Assembly (NCBI GenBank): GCA_020055645.1
Contig: CM034548.1
Coordinates: 14,818,001-14,882,000 of the forward strand
DNA length: 64,000 bases
Origin: Tomocerus qinae
Lineage: Eukaryota > Arthropoda > Collembola > Entomobryomorpha > Tomoceridae
Direction: 5' to 3'
A program made the position numbers and the translations under genes. Shown piece by piece: positions 12,501 to 25,498 of the stretch (positions are counted from its first letter, which is position 1; each line of letters opens with the position of its first letter). The notes beneath the pieces are model-generated. The model searched no databases. It was not told where the DNA came from and saw only the letters and a list, made by a program, of their open reading frames with translations.

Positions 12501-15500
12501 GTGTTTAGCTTACCTAACCCGACTGCAAATCTCTGAAGACCTTCATACATGGATCGAAGAGTTTCTTCCACCTGATAATCAAAAAAAAAGAAAACATTGT
12601 TGCATTAAGAAATATCATTGCAACAGATAATGAGTGAAAACAAATGGGGAATATGTTGTTGACTAAATATAGACTAAAAAGTAAAATGTCACCGGTAAAA
12701 GAGAATAAAACAAGGTTGATCATTAGGAAATCCTACGCTCAAATTGACGGAAATCCACTTGAGGAGATTTGGGAATTTATTAATTGAGAAGGAAAGGATA
12801 GGGAAACAGTGAGGACGTGATATTTCTGCCCGTATTGGTAATAATGTAGCGATTCGTGTAGAATAACTGGGATGGGAATAGACTTTGCTGTAGGTAAACA
12901 GTCCCAGTGTCGGTCAACTCACTTCTGGAGTGCTTTACTAACTTACTCTATTATTCCATTAAATTTTATGTGTCTTGTTATTTACTTTAAGTGTGACTTA
13001 CTTGTAGTTCGGAGAGCTTGGACGCATCTATTTCCTCTCCTAGGTATTTGCCAACTTTTTCTGAGACGCTAGTGAGCCAGTCGTAATGAAGATCCTTGTA
13101 TTTGTCGTGTTCTAACTTCGAGCCAAACGATTCTTCAAACTGCATAAAAAAATAAAGCATTGTCTATAAATGGCCTTTGACACAAAGAAAGAACCCTCAT
13201 CAACTATCTCTCTTTCAAGAGTAGCTACCTGCCTGGCTATAAGTCTCTACCCCAAATGGGCCCTTTCTTGGGACCTTAGAAGAGAGATGCAATAATACCC
13301 TCATCTAAATGTCTCTTATGACGTTTAGTTAGTACTACTGGTAAATAAGTATCTCCAATATCTTTCTTTTCTTCCTTAACAACTTAAGTCCAATAAACAT
13401 AAGTCTGTTCAATCCGTTTTAGACTCTCTCTCTATGTGCTTGAATTTGCTGTAGAATTCGAATTATTCAAACCAGCATGTGTTAAGAAATTGTTGATCTT
13501 AAAGCTCCCAGAATGAAAATTCTTGGTAATTATCAGAAAGTACAGTTGAGGTTGAAACCCCTTCTTGATATCAGCGATTCTTTTCACCAACCACAGAGCA
13601 CATGTCCCAAATTTAAGCTGCTTAAAAAACTCGACCACCCTTCCTTGTCAAAGTCGTAGTTAAATTCAATAAGTATGCAGCTACTCCACTCCAGAGTCAA
13701 TAAAGCATATAATCCTCAAGAAATATCTAAAAAGTACAACGATGACACGGCTCTCTGCACATGCTGAAACAAACAATTTGTATCCCACCCCCAACTGCTT
13801 CAGTACCAGTTCACGAAAGCTAATTCTCGATTTCCGACCAGAAATCTGGATAACAAAAGGTTTCAAGCTTGGACAAGTCGAAACTTGTAAACAATGTCCA
13901 TATATTAACTACTCGTAATTATTGAGCTATCGAAAGCTATATTATTTACTTATGTTTCCTCACCATTACATTCTTTACATAAAAATACAGAAACATTTAT
14001 GCCGACCTTTAGAAACGATAAGTAAGTAGATATACACGTAAAGCTCTAACAATATATAACTTTGATTACAATTATATACATAGTAGTACTTGTGTTAATA
14101 CTATAAGTATAAGTACTTAGTTATAAGCATAATATCTTTTTTTCTGTATTTTGTGGAAAATGAGATGTACTGGTGAGGATGAAGAAAAATGTGGAGTGAA
14201 TTGTACGTCCGGAAAGGTAGGCTGACAATGAGGGACAATACTGATGAGGTGTAGTAGTAGTAATGTATTTACTGTAGGGACTTTTGTTCACAAAGACAGA
14301 AGCCAAGTTGGAATATTGGATAAATGTATTTTGAATTGGGTTTGTATTAGGTAAGTACTAGAAAAGATGAAAATGTGGTGCGTTTAGAAGTAGAGGGTTG
14401 AACCTAGGCCGACTGACACGGAAAATGAGTGAGTGTGCAGTTAGCGAGTCAAAGGCAAAGTCAACGAGGATAACCAGATGAAGAAAATTGGTGGAGGAGG
14501 TGTGTGTGGAGCCTCATCTGATTATTTTCTCTATTACCCATTTACTATATGCATACTTTAAGTTCACTGGCAATTTTACTAGACCTATGTCCCTCTGCTA
14601 CTACTGCTAAGTAAGTATGTCGGAAGAGTCAGAAAATCTACAGAAAACCTAACATCCCATACTCTACCTACCTATAGGGACTAACTACAACTCGGGCATA
14701 GGTTTCTGCATGTATGGACCCATATACTAGATATAGGGGTAAGAGAAAAAAGATAATTTGAGAAGAAGAAGGAAAAGAGGATTGAAATAGTTAAATGATA
14801 TTTATGGAAAGATTGATAGATGTTAATTGGGAAAAGAGTAAATAGATTTTTGAGGACAAAGCGAAGAGGTTTGTAGCACAATGTGGTAAGGAAAACTGAC
14901 AGCAAACACAGCGGCTCTTGATACCAAATTACAGATAGAAAGCTGAAAAGATTTCTTTGGTGGGTATTCTCTCTGTAATCAGTGTCGGGTTTGACCAAAA
15001 TATTTCATGCTTCCCGAGGTGGCAATAGCAAAGGGCTTTCGGCACGCAGTACCGCTCAGGTACTTTTCCTTAGGTCACTGCAAGAGACCTCACACTCACT
15101 CTGGATAACAGTTCCCATAGAATACCACGACACAAGATTCTGTTATCCGTGGTCGTCTCCCCCATCTCATCTAGTATGAAAGTGTCTATTAGTCATCCGC
15201 CAATTGCATTCTTTCGAACACTAATTTCTTTCCTCCAATCATTTCCCTCTACTTCCGGTCACTCTGTACTGGATCCGACCAACCAGCCATAGCCAACAGA
15301 TCGAGCGAGCCGCCGTTCAGCCAACCAGACCAAAAGAGCAAGACAGCCGCCTGTCTTGTCTACCACTTTGCCAAATATTCTTTACTATATAATATGCAAC
15401 TTGATAAGTACTCATTATGTTTCCAATTCCCCTCAATCAATTTACCTGCAGCCCTTGATTGCGAAAAATCGCAAGGAAACCTCCTTTAGCTCAACACACA

Positions 15501-18500
15501 TATCATTATGCCTCTAGAGTAGTCTCTAGTGAATCACCAAGAATTTGGTCTGGGTTCTTGGGCTATCCTTGCCCTTTGTTGTTGCCATGCACAGGAGAGT
15601 CCCAGACCAATCCAGAGCAATTGTTTTATAATATTATAGAGAATAGTTGGCTACAGCATCTCCACATAATAATATCAGTGCACTAGATACGAGTTAATAA
15701 AACCCTTGCTCGCTGCATTTATTTCTTACTCTCATAACGCTATGTAATATAATGACCAACTTAACTCTTCTCTCACGAATTCAAATCTTTTCTGCAAAAT
15801 ATTATTACTCTTGGTATAATATTTACTTGTATTGTATGCACATAATATGCATTATTTATTTACCACCTGTAATATTGTGCCCCGAACTACATACCTACAT
15901 GCATTACCATTATCTATCTCACCTGCACTAATGTCTACTTATAAGTACAAACATTAATATCTACATATACATATTATTATATACCTAATTAATAGCTTTA
16001 CCTCCATCCACGCTCAATCATTAAACTGCTGGACATTGTATTCCATGTTTACGTCGGTGGTGGGACTGTCTATTACAGCCTCATTATGCAGACTATATGG
16101 TAAACCAACTGCTGATAACGCTCTGGACTTGTACTCCATAATCATCACAATAATATTGGGATATCTCGATACTCACTATATCTAGTCCAGCAGTGATACA
16201 AACCGCAGCTAAACAGAAATAAATATTGCACAGAAAATTGAATAGCCACAGATTTAGGTATTAGAGACATTGCGTGTCAATACTACCTTACTTACATAAC
16301 CTTCCCATTTCATCTGTTCACCCCAATAGAATAAAGTCTGTCTCGATTATAGCAGCTAACGTCATTGCACTACTATCAAAAATAACTTGTCTCCTCTCTA
16401 AATTAAACCATAGCTTTGCATTGTCCTCACTGATATTTATGGTATGCATATCTATGAATTCCACGGAATGACGTCTTATACGATGGCAGTCATAAACGTT
16501 TGCGGATGTTTGATTATTCTCATTAGATGATGAGATTTTGCTCCGACACGCTTCTTTCTACCTGTACAAAGAGTCACTACTATACTGGCTACTGCGGACG
16601 ATTACGAGCTACACACTATCGCCACACATGCATACCCAAATGCACAAAAAATCTATAAATAAATACTTCAAATACGTACATAATGTACGTTGTGCGGAAT
16701 GACTGAGTGAGTATTGACAGAACGGTTTGATAGTGTCTTTTGTCTTGTTAATTTGTACTCTTTACTGATGTAATAATATACCATACTCACTCACCTGGTT
16801 AGGTCTACATATCAACTGACCGTGGTATCATAATGCTATTTAAATGTCTAATGCAAGCTTCTACGAAACTGACGTTTGTAAAGTGAAAGTAAACAAACAT
16901 TTAGGCATCCTTGCATAGCTCTACTACTAGGTACAGAACCTCCGTCTGTACTGCGAAATACTTATGCATACCTATTAACACAAACAACTAACTACCTAGC
17001 TAACATAACTATCTATGCCTGTTATAAGATAAAGTCAGAAAAGGTACAGCGCACACAGGTGTCAATAGTCAAAGACGATTGTCTTTCATGTGCCTTCCAT
17101 ACAGAGAACTATGCTTGCCAATTTGTAATGGAGTGATTAGTAAGATAGAGAGCTTATTGTCAGCAAAGGTACCTCAGCCACTCTGCCTTGTCATACTCAT
17201 ACACAGCAGATTGAATAGAAAATAATTTGCGAGAGGAACTGAGTTGGACGATAGTGAATGAGTCAAAATGTGTCCTTTGAAAAATCCCAAGTGATGAAAG
17301 CATTTTAAAGATTACAAAGTAAGCGTGTAAGTAAGCAGAAACAAACTGTATTGTCCTAAAAATGATTGATCCATTGGAGAGTCACTACTTTATATTATGT
17401 TGTAGATAAATTAGTAGTATTATCATAATTCAGCTTTTGAAGGTGTACAGTACCCAAAGTAGTAAATACTACTACTAAAGGTATGCATGTATAGTTATCT
17501 TAGTACATTGAGTAAAGTACCCACAAGGCAAATGCTATGGCATCTCTACCTTTCTGTCCCGTCTAATCGAATCTAGCAAGGAAAGGACAGGAGCACTCTG
17601 TGTGAAGTAGAATGGTGTAGGTAGATTTGATTTTGTTATGCAGGTGTTTTGTGCACTAATGGAGCACCTACCAGCATAAAACAAACGACTTGGTAAAAAA
17701 GATATGTGATTAGCAACTAAAAGAACACAAAAGTGAGTGTCTGCTTTATAGTCTTGATTTTATGATGAGGGAGAGACGGGAAAAGAGACCATCAAGTAAG
17801 AATGTAGTGAGATGCCATAGGACAGACAACTGTATGTACATATTATTCGGATTGCATTACATACATCACAACGTTGTTGGACTGCAAACAACAGTGAGTG
17901 CCTGAAGTAAAAACAACTACCTGTTGATTTCTTTAGCCTTTGTAGAATCTTTTGTGTGGAGAGAGAATGAATGGCCTGTCTTGTGTGACTATAGACTCGA
18001 ATGCAATCTAAAAATGTGAAATGTGTATACATAGTCTCAAACTTTGAAAAGTCAGGAGTGGACTGGGAGCAAGTCGTAGCATTCGAGAGTGGACTCAAAA
18101 TATAATACGACTATTGAGCATCGCTGTTAACGACTGCATGGGAGCAATCCACTCCAATCCTATATTAATGGCCTTTGGTGTAATGTAGTACAAACTACTA
18201 TATAGTAGTAGTTAATAGTTAGTTCTACCTACAAAATCGCGTTTTATTATGCACACTCCATCATCAGATTCTAGTCGTTGAGACTTACAAGGAGGAGGCT
18301 CTTTTCTTTGGGGAGAGAGAGCACATACATACTTTACATGACTATAGACACATGTGTGAGTATGTGAGATGTTCTCAACACAAGTACTATCTCCTTCCCT
18401 ATTATTTGGCGAAGAAAAGAGTACTATCTCAACTACTACTATACGTAATGCAAACTTTTAGCCTTTTAAAGGTTACAGACAACATGAAAGATAACTTACA

Positions 18501-21500
18501 AAGTCTTCCATAAAGTCACGGGATTGGCGCTCAGCCTTTCGGACTTGTGTGACAATATTTCCGAAAATTTCAGCATCAGATTGAGCTTGAATTTCGTAGT
18601 TTGAAACAGTAGGGACAGTCGAGGGTATCCGACAAGGATTAATCCATTTCGAGGGACGACTAGCGGATCCTTCTTCGCGATAAGGAGAATGTCTTCGATG
18701 ACCACTTGAACCTGAACTAGCTCCGGAGTCACGGGATCGGAGAGGATTAGACATTGCTGTAGGTAGAGTGAGTATAATCGCCACCGAGACTAGGAGTAAG
18801 GTTCTCCGCCCTGAAAATCAAACAATTTTTAATTCTTTCCAGACAAATCTTTAATGGACGGCTGGCAATCTGTAAATGTATAAAAAGCAAGAAGGAATTT
18901 CGAAAGCAAGCAGAAATAAGTAATTAGCAGTAGAAACGAGGTAACCAGGAATGTACTACTATCGGAAATATGTATAGGAATGACAACGTTTACATTCCTC
19001 ATTTATTATTCAATAGCATGAGTTAACCTTAATTACATGCATTCGTAAATATAGATATGGACAAACGATATCACGGGCTTTGCTGTTGTTGCCATTTTTA
19101 TCTCAACGTTTGTGGAGTACGCGAGTCAAGTCAATAGATATTAAAGCTATTACAACAAATATCTGTTTGTGACTTATCTTCTGAGGAATGACGAGTATTT
19201 TTACAGTAATGCCATCATCAGAATGCAATGCTTTTTTCGTGATATCAGACAAAGTGAGACTACTGTCTGCTGCTGAATGATCATGAGTTCATATGTAAAT
19301 AAATTATATACCTATATATAAGTATGTTCGTATAAGGTTTTTGTTTTTTTAAAAAGTCTCATAAACTACCTAATCCTAAATGTAGGTCTCAGCAAGTGAT
19401 TATGTTTGTAATTTTTAGGGTAGGCAGGAACTAGTTGTTTTAGGTTCAGTCAAACTATAGTATCAAGTTAACCGCAACTATGTAATGCATAAGTACATGA
19501 AGTAAGCAGCGCACGGGTGAGTATTAGTGCTGAGAAGAGTGTGACTCATTTCTATTACTCCACTATTGATACTATTATGACAGCAGATACCTAAGTATAG
19601 GTAGGAAGGTACGTAAGCTCACTATTGTTATACTAATCTTTTTCTTGAAGAATTATGTATTTAACGTTATGCTTTCAAAATTGTTAAATCCTCAAAGTTC
19701 TGTCAATATAAACTTGCTACAATTGCATTTCTCATAACATAAGTAAACGAAAAAAAACATTAATTTAGAGTCGAATGAAGTGCATAGTATCTATTAGTGG
19801 AAGGACAAACGAAACCACAACGAAAAGTTAAGGATTAGCTAAAATAGATTCAGGTAAAACGAACAGGTTTAAAACATGTTATCGTTGGAAGGACGGTAAC
19901 GTACGTACGTGTGTCCAAGCACATACATACGAGTGTAAGTCAAAGAAAAGGGTTAATTATAGAAACAGAAGTGGGAGCAAGAGAGAAACAAATAAACGTA
20001 TAAACGTCAGCTAGTAGAGCCGAAACTAAAGTGGACGGGGGTAAATTGAGAATTAAAAATGTAACCGACAAAGTCAATTGACAGTATTTTAGAAAACCAT
20101 AAGATGAGATTACATTGTATGTAGATTTGCATAAGATTTAGTTTGTGCTTAGCAGAGTTGAAGTAGGTAGAGATGAGAATAGATGATTGAGACAAGTAGA
20201 TATAAAGCAAATTGAGATTGTCACACTTAAGGACTGATACTAACCAGAGTCGTGGACAGAATATGATTTATGAGATGTGAAGGGTGTTGAAGAATTAAAT
20301 TGACTGCTGGATTCACACCGGCATTTATCGTAGTCTTGTGATTGCACAGAGTGCGAACACATTTTGGGGGATATTGAGCGACAGCACGGACAAACATGAG
20401 AAGACATGGTGTGTACACTTTGGTCACTTGCAGGTGACTCTTGTGATGATCTCACAGAAGTGACAAGGGACAAATTGGATTTACGGGAGGAAACGGTTTT
20501 CTCAGATTGGTAACACATGGAATGATTCGGTGGGGGGAATTGGAAGATAATGAAAATCACAAATGGGGAGAAATCACAAAATGAGAGCACAGAGCTCGAA
20601 TGAGACAACTTGCTTCTTTTTTCTACTAAATCTCGTATGTACGTTGTTGAACTTGAAAATTGCAAGTGTGGTTTTAAGACGGACTAAGAAAATTGCGGAA
20701 TGATCCGGTGAGAAGACACTTTGAGTAACAACGGTGTATGAACTATGAATGAGGGATTTGTGTGTGCTACAAGTGCTATTGTAGTTTCCGTAGTTGTAGG
20801 AGTATGTGAACGTGACTTCATGTAATGAATGACTAATATCACCAAAGCATTGCACTGCTCGACTTCTAGAAGTAAACTAATCATGAGGCCGGTCGACAGA
20901 TTGCTTATATTTGTAAATGGACCCCAATTTAAATTAAGTTAGTGAATAGCTGTGGCCTATTGACACCTGGAAGATAAGGTACGCGCTCTGTGTTGTGAGA
21001 TATACTAGGGACTACTCTAGAACTACAGCGAGTACCTTTCTACTCTTCTACTGCGTCAATGCTTTCCCAATCTCAGTCAGTCAAAGCAAACTAAGTACGT
21101 TCAGACTGGCCACATCCTTCTACATAGGAAATAGTGGCTGCCCCGTTCAACAACGTTTGTTTGTATCGTCTTGTCCAATATGCAGTATAGGTAGCCAGAT
21201 AGCCACACAACATAGTCCCTCGTCTTCCACTACTATGCCATCCACACTATATCTTTTATCTACCGTATACATAAAGCAGATGTACACACAGATACATTGT
21301 AATAAATACGATACACACATTATTACACACTAAATATGTACCACACTTGCTTATTGTTAGTATTTGCCACTTCACTAGAACACCCAACTACTTCATCATC
21401 ATCATACCTAGTACTACTACTATTACTACTACTACTATGTGCATATAAGAGACCTGTGTAAATATATATATACTACTCACTCACTCACTCATACTCACTC

Positions 21501-22932
21501 ACTCAATCATCACGACTCTTAACTTCACTTGAATACACTTGCCTAACTTTTGCGTCTGCCGGACTAACGTCCACAACCCTTGTATATAGTGTACTATGTG
21601 TCATGTAACTCATTCTATTGTGTGTGTACATGCTCACGATTCGCGATATTAGACCTATAGCGAATTTTCAGTACAAGGAATCAAGGAATCGCCAATACAC
21701 ATCATAGCGAATTATTAGTATATTTCGTCTACTAGTACTAGTTTTACTACAAAGCTATGGATGATGATGCTTGGTTTGGTGCAACCCCATGTTACCATCA
21801 AATTCTTACTATAATGACATCACTCTTTGTGATTACTCTGACTTCATACTTCCATTCATTCATACTATTTCTCCGTAACTCATAAACCAATTGAACAGGT
21901 CATCTGTTACGTACACCCAAGGTATTTAATTCATCTAAGCCACCGAAATCCTCTACCTTGTCCATCAAATCTTGTACATTGAGATCATCTCATTTATTTG
22001 TCTCATTCACACTCCACAAACAAACACAACCACTTACTTACTACTTACTCAACAATCTCATCTACACTCGCTAATACACATGTTCACACTCTACGTCTAT
22101 TTGTTTTATCTCATCATCATCCTACATATCTAATCAGCCTCACCATCATTACATATGCTTTACGCGTTAGCACTCGATTAAGACTTCATTATACCACTCG
22201 ACCGTTTAACCATTAAGCATCATCTTCCTTCCTGTCTCAACCTAACCGATTTGTCAAGTGGGATGCCAGGGGAAATTGGACTTTGTTGCCTACGCACATT
22301 TTTCGCAATACATCCAAGATGAATGAATGACGCAACGACATGAGGAACTTCCAATTCTGTCACCCTAAGAGTATCCATACAGATCCTCAAATAATGTCCC
22401 ACTGCAAATTTTTCGTTGGAATTTACTATTTTGTCAACGATGACAAATAGAATCATATCCAGGCCAAAGAATTATTTATCTTATTGCGGTTAAGTGAGGT
22501 TAACCAGAGGATTTCCCCTCGGCAGTATAGTGTAGACAGTTAAAGCAGGAGAACGTGCAACCTGTGGCGGTTAAAAGAGGATCTGTATGTACGAGGCCCT
22601 TGTCTTAAGTTTCCCATGCACATAAACATAGCCTGAGTGGGGTTAGATGGTTTCTGTAAGCTACTAAATGCCGCTGGGATTACCAAGTTGAGCAAATCAA
22701 CAAAGATTCAGTTCCTTTCATATAATATTGACTTTATCAACTCGTTATCGTGATCTATCGTGTGGGTGAGTTGTATATCTACTTATGATGGACTGAGCTA
22801 TAGCCCTAGCCATCCTTCCGCACATCCTTCATCAGAAGCTCGCTCACCTGGCCCACGCCATTCCGTTTCCGCTAAAAGATTTCGTCCAGCAGCACGGAAT
22901 TCAGCTTCTTGGAACTGAGTGCCTCTGTTCAT
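9357..22932 (-). CDS. Unrecognised secreted or type II membrane helical protein, 296 aa, six exons
   Basis: Minus-strand exons are 22932-22848, 18810-18500, 13139-13002, 12571-12514, 12393-12314 and 9575-9357. Every junction is GT-AG, and the phases (1, 0, 0, 1, 0) fit, giving 891 bases. The ATG at 22932 is preceded nine bases upstream by an in-frame TAA, which fixes the start. Residues 30-31 are RR and 32-47 are a hydrophobic run (TLLLVSVAIILTLPTA), either a signal peptide with a long n-region or a type II anchor. Residues 49-83 are a Ser/Gly/Arg-rich linker with basic pairs (GHRRHS), then SKWINPC (82-88). From about 100 to 290 the chain is predicted by eye to be nearly all helix, including YEGLQRFAVGLEQIVLDQ near 187-204. 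After the hydrophobic run only C88 and C227 remain, so one disulfide is possible. There is no enzyme motif. The layout suggests a helical extracellular ligand (cytokine- or hormone-like), but that is inference from shape. The gene structure is much better supported than the role. Confidence 0.82.
9576..12313 (-). other. Intron 5 of the helical-protein gene
   Basis: A 2.7-kb AT-rich intron. Short open frames inside on both strands have no recognisable motif and no exon-like borders that fit the gene. I see nothing else specific. Confidence 0.7.
12314..12393 (-). CDS. Exon 5 of the helical-protein gene
   Basis: This 80-base exon completes codon GAG and encodes EQIVLDQAVYGGNFHQNFNE and on to QLKY. 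The acceptor is GGACTTTATAG and the donor is TAT|GTAAGT. Only 120 bases separate it from exon 4. Confidence 0.82.
12514..12571 (-). CDS. Exon 4 of the helical-protein gene
   Basis: This 58-base exon encodes VEETLRSMYEGLQRFAVGL and one base of the next codon. The acceptor is TTGATTATCAG and the donor is TTAG|GTAAGC. It is too short to stand out as an open frame. Support comes from phase continuity with exons 3 and 5 and the amphipathic helix it encodes. Confidence 0.82.
13002..13139 (-). CDS. Exon 3 of the helical-protein gene
   Basis: This 46-codon exon in phase 0 encodes FEESFGSKLEHDKYKDLHYD and on to KLSELQ. The acceptor is TTTTTATGCAG and the donor is CAA|GTAAGT. The peptide is charged, amphipathic and helix-like, matching its neighbours in style. 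Confidence 0.85.
13140..18499 (-). other. Intron 2 of the helical-protein gene
   Basis: A 5.4-kb intron, mostly AT-rich. A GC-richer part at about 15000-15620 contains a small hairpin (CAAGACAG 15339-15346 with CTGTCTTG 15351-15358) and a ten-base inverted repeat (TTGGTCTGGG with CCCAGACCAA, about 15548-15614). No supported exon is present. An enhancer, an alternative promoter or an intronic RNA are all possible. Confidence 0.6.
18500..18810 (-). CDS. Exon 2 of the helical-protein gene (hydrophobic segment and linker)
   Basis: The acceptor is TGATTTTCAG before GGCGGAGAACC, and the donor is GACTTT|GTAAGT. It encodes the hydrophobic segment, the Ser/Arg-rich linker, the KWINPC motif and the first long helix (about residues 99-132). 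It has no ATG before the hydrophobic segment, so an upstream coding exon is required. Confidence 0.85.
18811..22847 (-). other. Intron 1 of the helical-protein gene
   Basis: A 4-kb intron holding an alternative exon-like frame ending near 20247, described under findings. TACT/ACTC microsatellite-like stretches occur at about 21411-21436 and 21476-21504. Nothing else is supported. Confidence 0.55.
21411..21504. repeat. TAC/TCAC simple-repeat tract
   Basis: An imperfect TACTAC run at 21411-21436 is followed, after an AT-rich spacer, by repeated ACTC/TCAC units at 21476-21504. This is ordinary low-complexity sequence. Confidence 0.7.
22848..22932 (-). CDS. Exon 1 of the helical-protein gene (start codon)
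   Basis: It encodes MNRGTQFQEAEFRAAGRN and ends WRGP plus one base before the strong donor CCAG|GTGAGC. The phase-1 end joins the GG that opens exon 2 to make glycine 29. An upstream in-frame TAA nine bases before ATG and the good donor favour this over the rival exon near 20240. The exon is relatively GC-rich compared with its surroundings. Confidence 0.65.
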
Positions 22933-23352
22933 TTCTGCTTATGATCGGTTGCACTAATAGTGTTTTGAACACACATATCCATATACATATTCTACATACA
23001 TGCATGTTGTATACTACTTGATGGGTTGTTTGTTCTCATGCCACCGCTGCAGTATTACTATGTTTGCCTATACAAAGATCATGCTGTATTTGTTATCTCT
23101 ATCTGTTGTCCATCTTCATCCATTGCACATAATAGTTATATAGTAGTACGGTGAAGAGAAACAAAATGTTTACATTACCCCTCCTCAAAGTGTCTGTCTA
23201 CTTGATCCCTAGTATCATCGAATGTATTGTCTATTAGTATTCAAATGTGCGTACCTATGTGCAGGGAATAATATTATCTAAATAGGCATGATGTTATCTG
23301 AAGATACATTATCCTGTGAAGGAGAGACGACTGCTTTACTGGACCCATCTGA

Positions 23353-23865
23353 TTGCCTGGGGCTAATTGTCTCGCAGATGAAGATGAAATCCAGGCCGCA
23401 AAAATCTTTGAGGGTATACTTATCCACAGAGTTTGCCAATCATTCATTGGTGATCTGAGAGTAGAACTACCTAAGTATGCAATGCAAATACGGGAATTCT
23501 GTTTAAAACTGTTGCGGCCTGCCGTCGTCTGCTCTTTTATTCACATCCACCTACTATCCCATATTCACGACCTGACGCCAGGCCAATCTATCCTTAGACT
23601 TCTATATCCTCTTCTATGTCGGCACACAATACAATTTTTGCTGGCTTTTGAACGATTCCTCGAGGACTCGCTTACGGGAAAAAGATATGATTCATTTACG
23701 TGGAATGATGCAACTTATTTCTTTGACACCCATCTTCATCTAATAAATCCACCTTTGCATTGCTTCCTTTCATCTAAATACCGACTAGAGATTATGCGAA
23801 ATGCAATGCGGCAATCTACCTGTCGCCGTCCCCTTGCTTCCCTCTCTCTCCAAATATTATTATGA
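23353..23865 (+). other. Longest uninterrupted open frame, 170 codons, of unknown status
   Basis: The frame is open from the codon after a TGA at 23350-23352 to a TGA at 23863-23865. It opens on TTG, and the first in-frame ATG is at 23482, so as an intact single-exon gene it would encode only about 127 aa. An acceptor-like TCTCGCAG at 23370-23377 would let it be an internal or terminal exon. The predicted protein is rich in Leu, His and Phe with no motif I recognise. It lies 420 bases head-to-head from exon 1 of the helical-protein gene. A chance frame or an old transposon fragment are real alternatives. Confidence 0.25.
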
Positions 23866-25498
23866 GTCTATGTATATGTACCTTGCAGTAGGATCCTTTC
23901 TAGTACTAGGATGATGTATGACTGCACAACTCAAGGGATTTTCAATGCCAAATTCAGTACCACACACAGTGAATTGTACAATACTCTATCCAACATACAT
24001 ACATTTGCTAGGTACCCATGACCTCCAAGCTGGAAAAAGTTTCGACAATCATCATTCATATTATTATCCTCATTGACATATTAGAGTTAATAGAAGCGCG
24101 ACTTTTACGTCAAAGTATCATGAATGAGGGAATTTCATTGCGATGGGCAATGCCTTGCTTTTGTTATACCAACTACAATAATACCGGACACTAAACAGTT
24201 GGCAAATAATAGGTAGGTACGTAATTTGTAGTAGTATTCGCGTAGGTAGATGCAATTAATGAGCATCTAAGAGGATTTACAAATTGGATAGGTACCCCTC
24301 CATTATTATGTTGATTACGTACTTCTGACGGATTCAAATTTTACCAATATGATATATAACATCTTCGGACACGATCATCGTCACTGCCACACCAGAATGC
24401 GTTTCAAATCTTTTGATCTTCATGTCTACAATAATGCACCTTCCCAATTACACACCTACACACAGATGCATACAACAAAGTAGAGATTCCTAATTATATC
24501 AAGTATAGGGGAAATGTACCTACACTCACTTGGACAGGTAAAGAAATCTCGCTACATTATTACGTTATGGCCCAATTACCTACTTCCACTGCAACCCACC
24601 GTTGTTGAATTAGACATCAGCAAAAATACAGCATGCAATTCCCTACTAAGTTACCAAACTATACATATTATGGCATTGCATATACGACGAACATTCACTC
24701 AAAGTCAACATTACGGCGTAGACAACGAATGACAAAGTTCTCGCTAAAAACTTAAACTCCAATCAAGAGTCAACAATATCCTTCATTCATGTAAAAGCAT
24801 AAAACATATGAAAATAATAACATACACATAGGGAACAACCTGTGTCGATGCATGCACAATACCAGGTATACATTTATAAATAAATCTCAATGAGTGAGTA
24901 GTCTGCTATTAGTATTATTGCTTATCCTGATAACTTACCTTGCGCTTGGTTCTCTTTAATAGTCTGATTTAACGTGAGGGACATAGCATAGCAGTGCTAA
25001 CTACCTACCTACCTGCTATATTCTACGTGAGCAGACATAATAATATGTATGCATGAATGTTTCTTAGTGCGTTAAGCGTTGTTAGTTAGTAGTTAGTTGG
25101 GGAGAGAGGCAGTTTATACTACATGCACATGCAAATAATTGCTTTACAGCTGTACGTATTAAATATATAGACAAAGCCGGAGCTGCACTAACTGCACTAT
25201 AACATTATGCTTAAATAGCTTACTCATACAATCTACCAAATAATACAAAGGACAAAGTAGGCACGTAATAACACCGTATAGAACCAAGTAGCACATCTAC
25301 AGAGAACATAAAGCTCGGCGCTACAAAGAGGTTCTTTCGTCTGTAGTTACGTTTTTTCACTTGAAGAGAATCAGCACAAATCTATGAATCATACAGATCT
25401 CTGTGTAGTCCGCTCTACCTTTTACGCAAATGCAACGTCCAATGTCACCATCACTTCAGGCATATTAACTATATAATTCATCCGTGGAATTTGAATCA

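Noticed and set aside
14390-14420. GGGTTGAACC resembling a tRNA T-arm
   Set aside because: No A box or cloverleaf could be built around it. No tRNA was found in the window by eye.
22220-22456. 78-codon minus-strand open frame near exon 1 of the helical-protein gene
   Set aside because: The peptide reads plausibly, but it lies within intron 1 and I found no splice borders tying it to the gene. It was not called.
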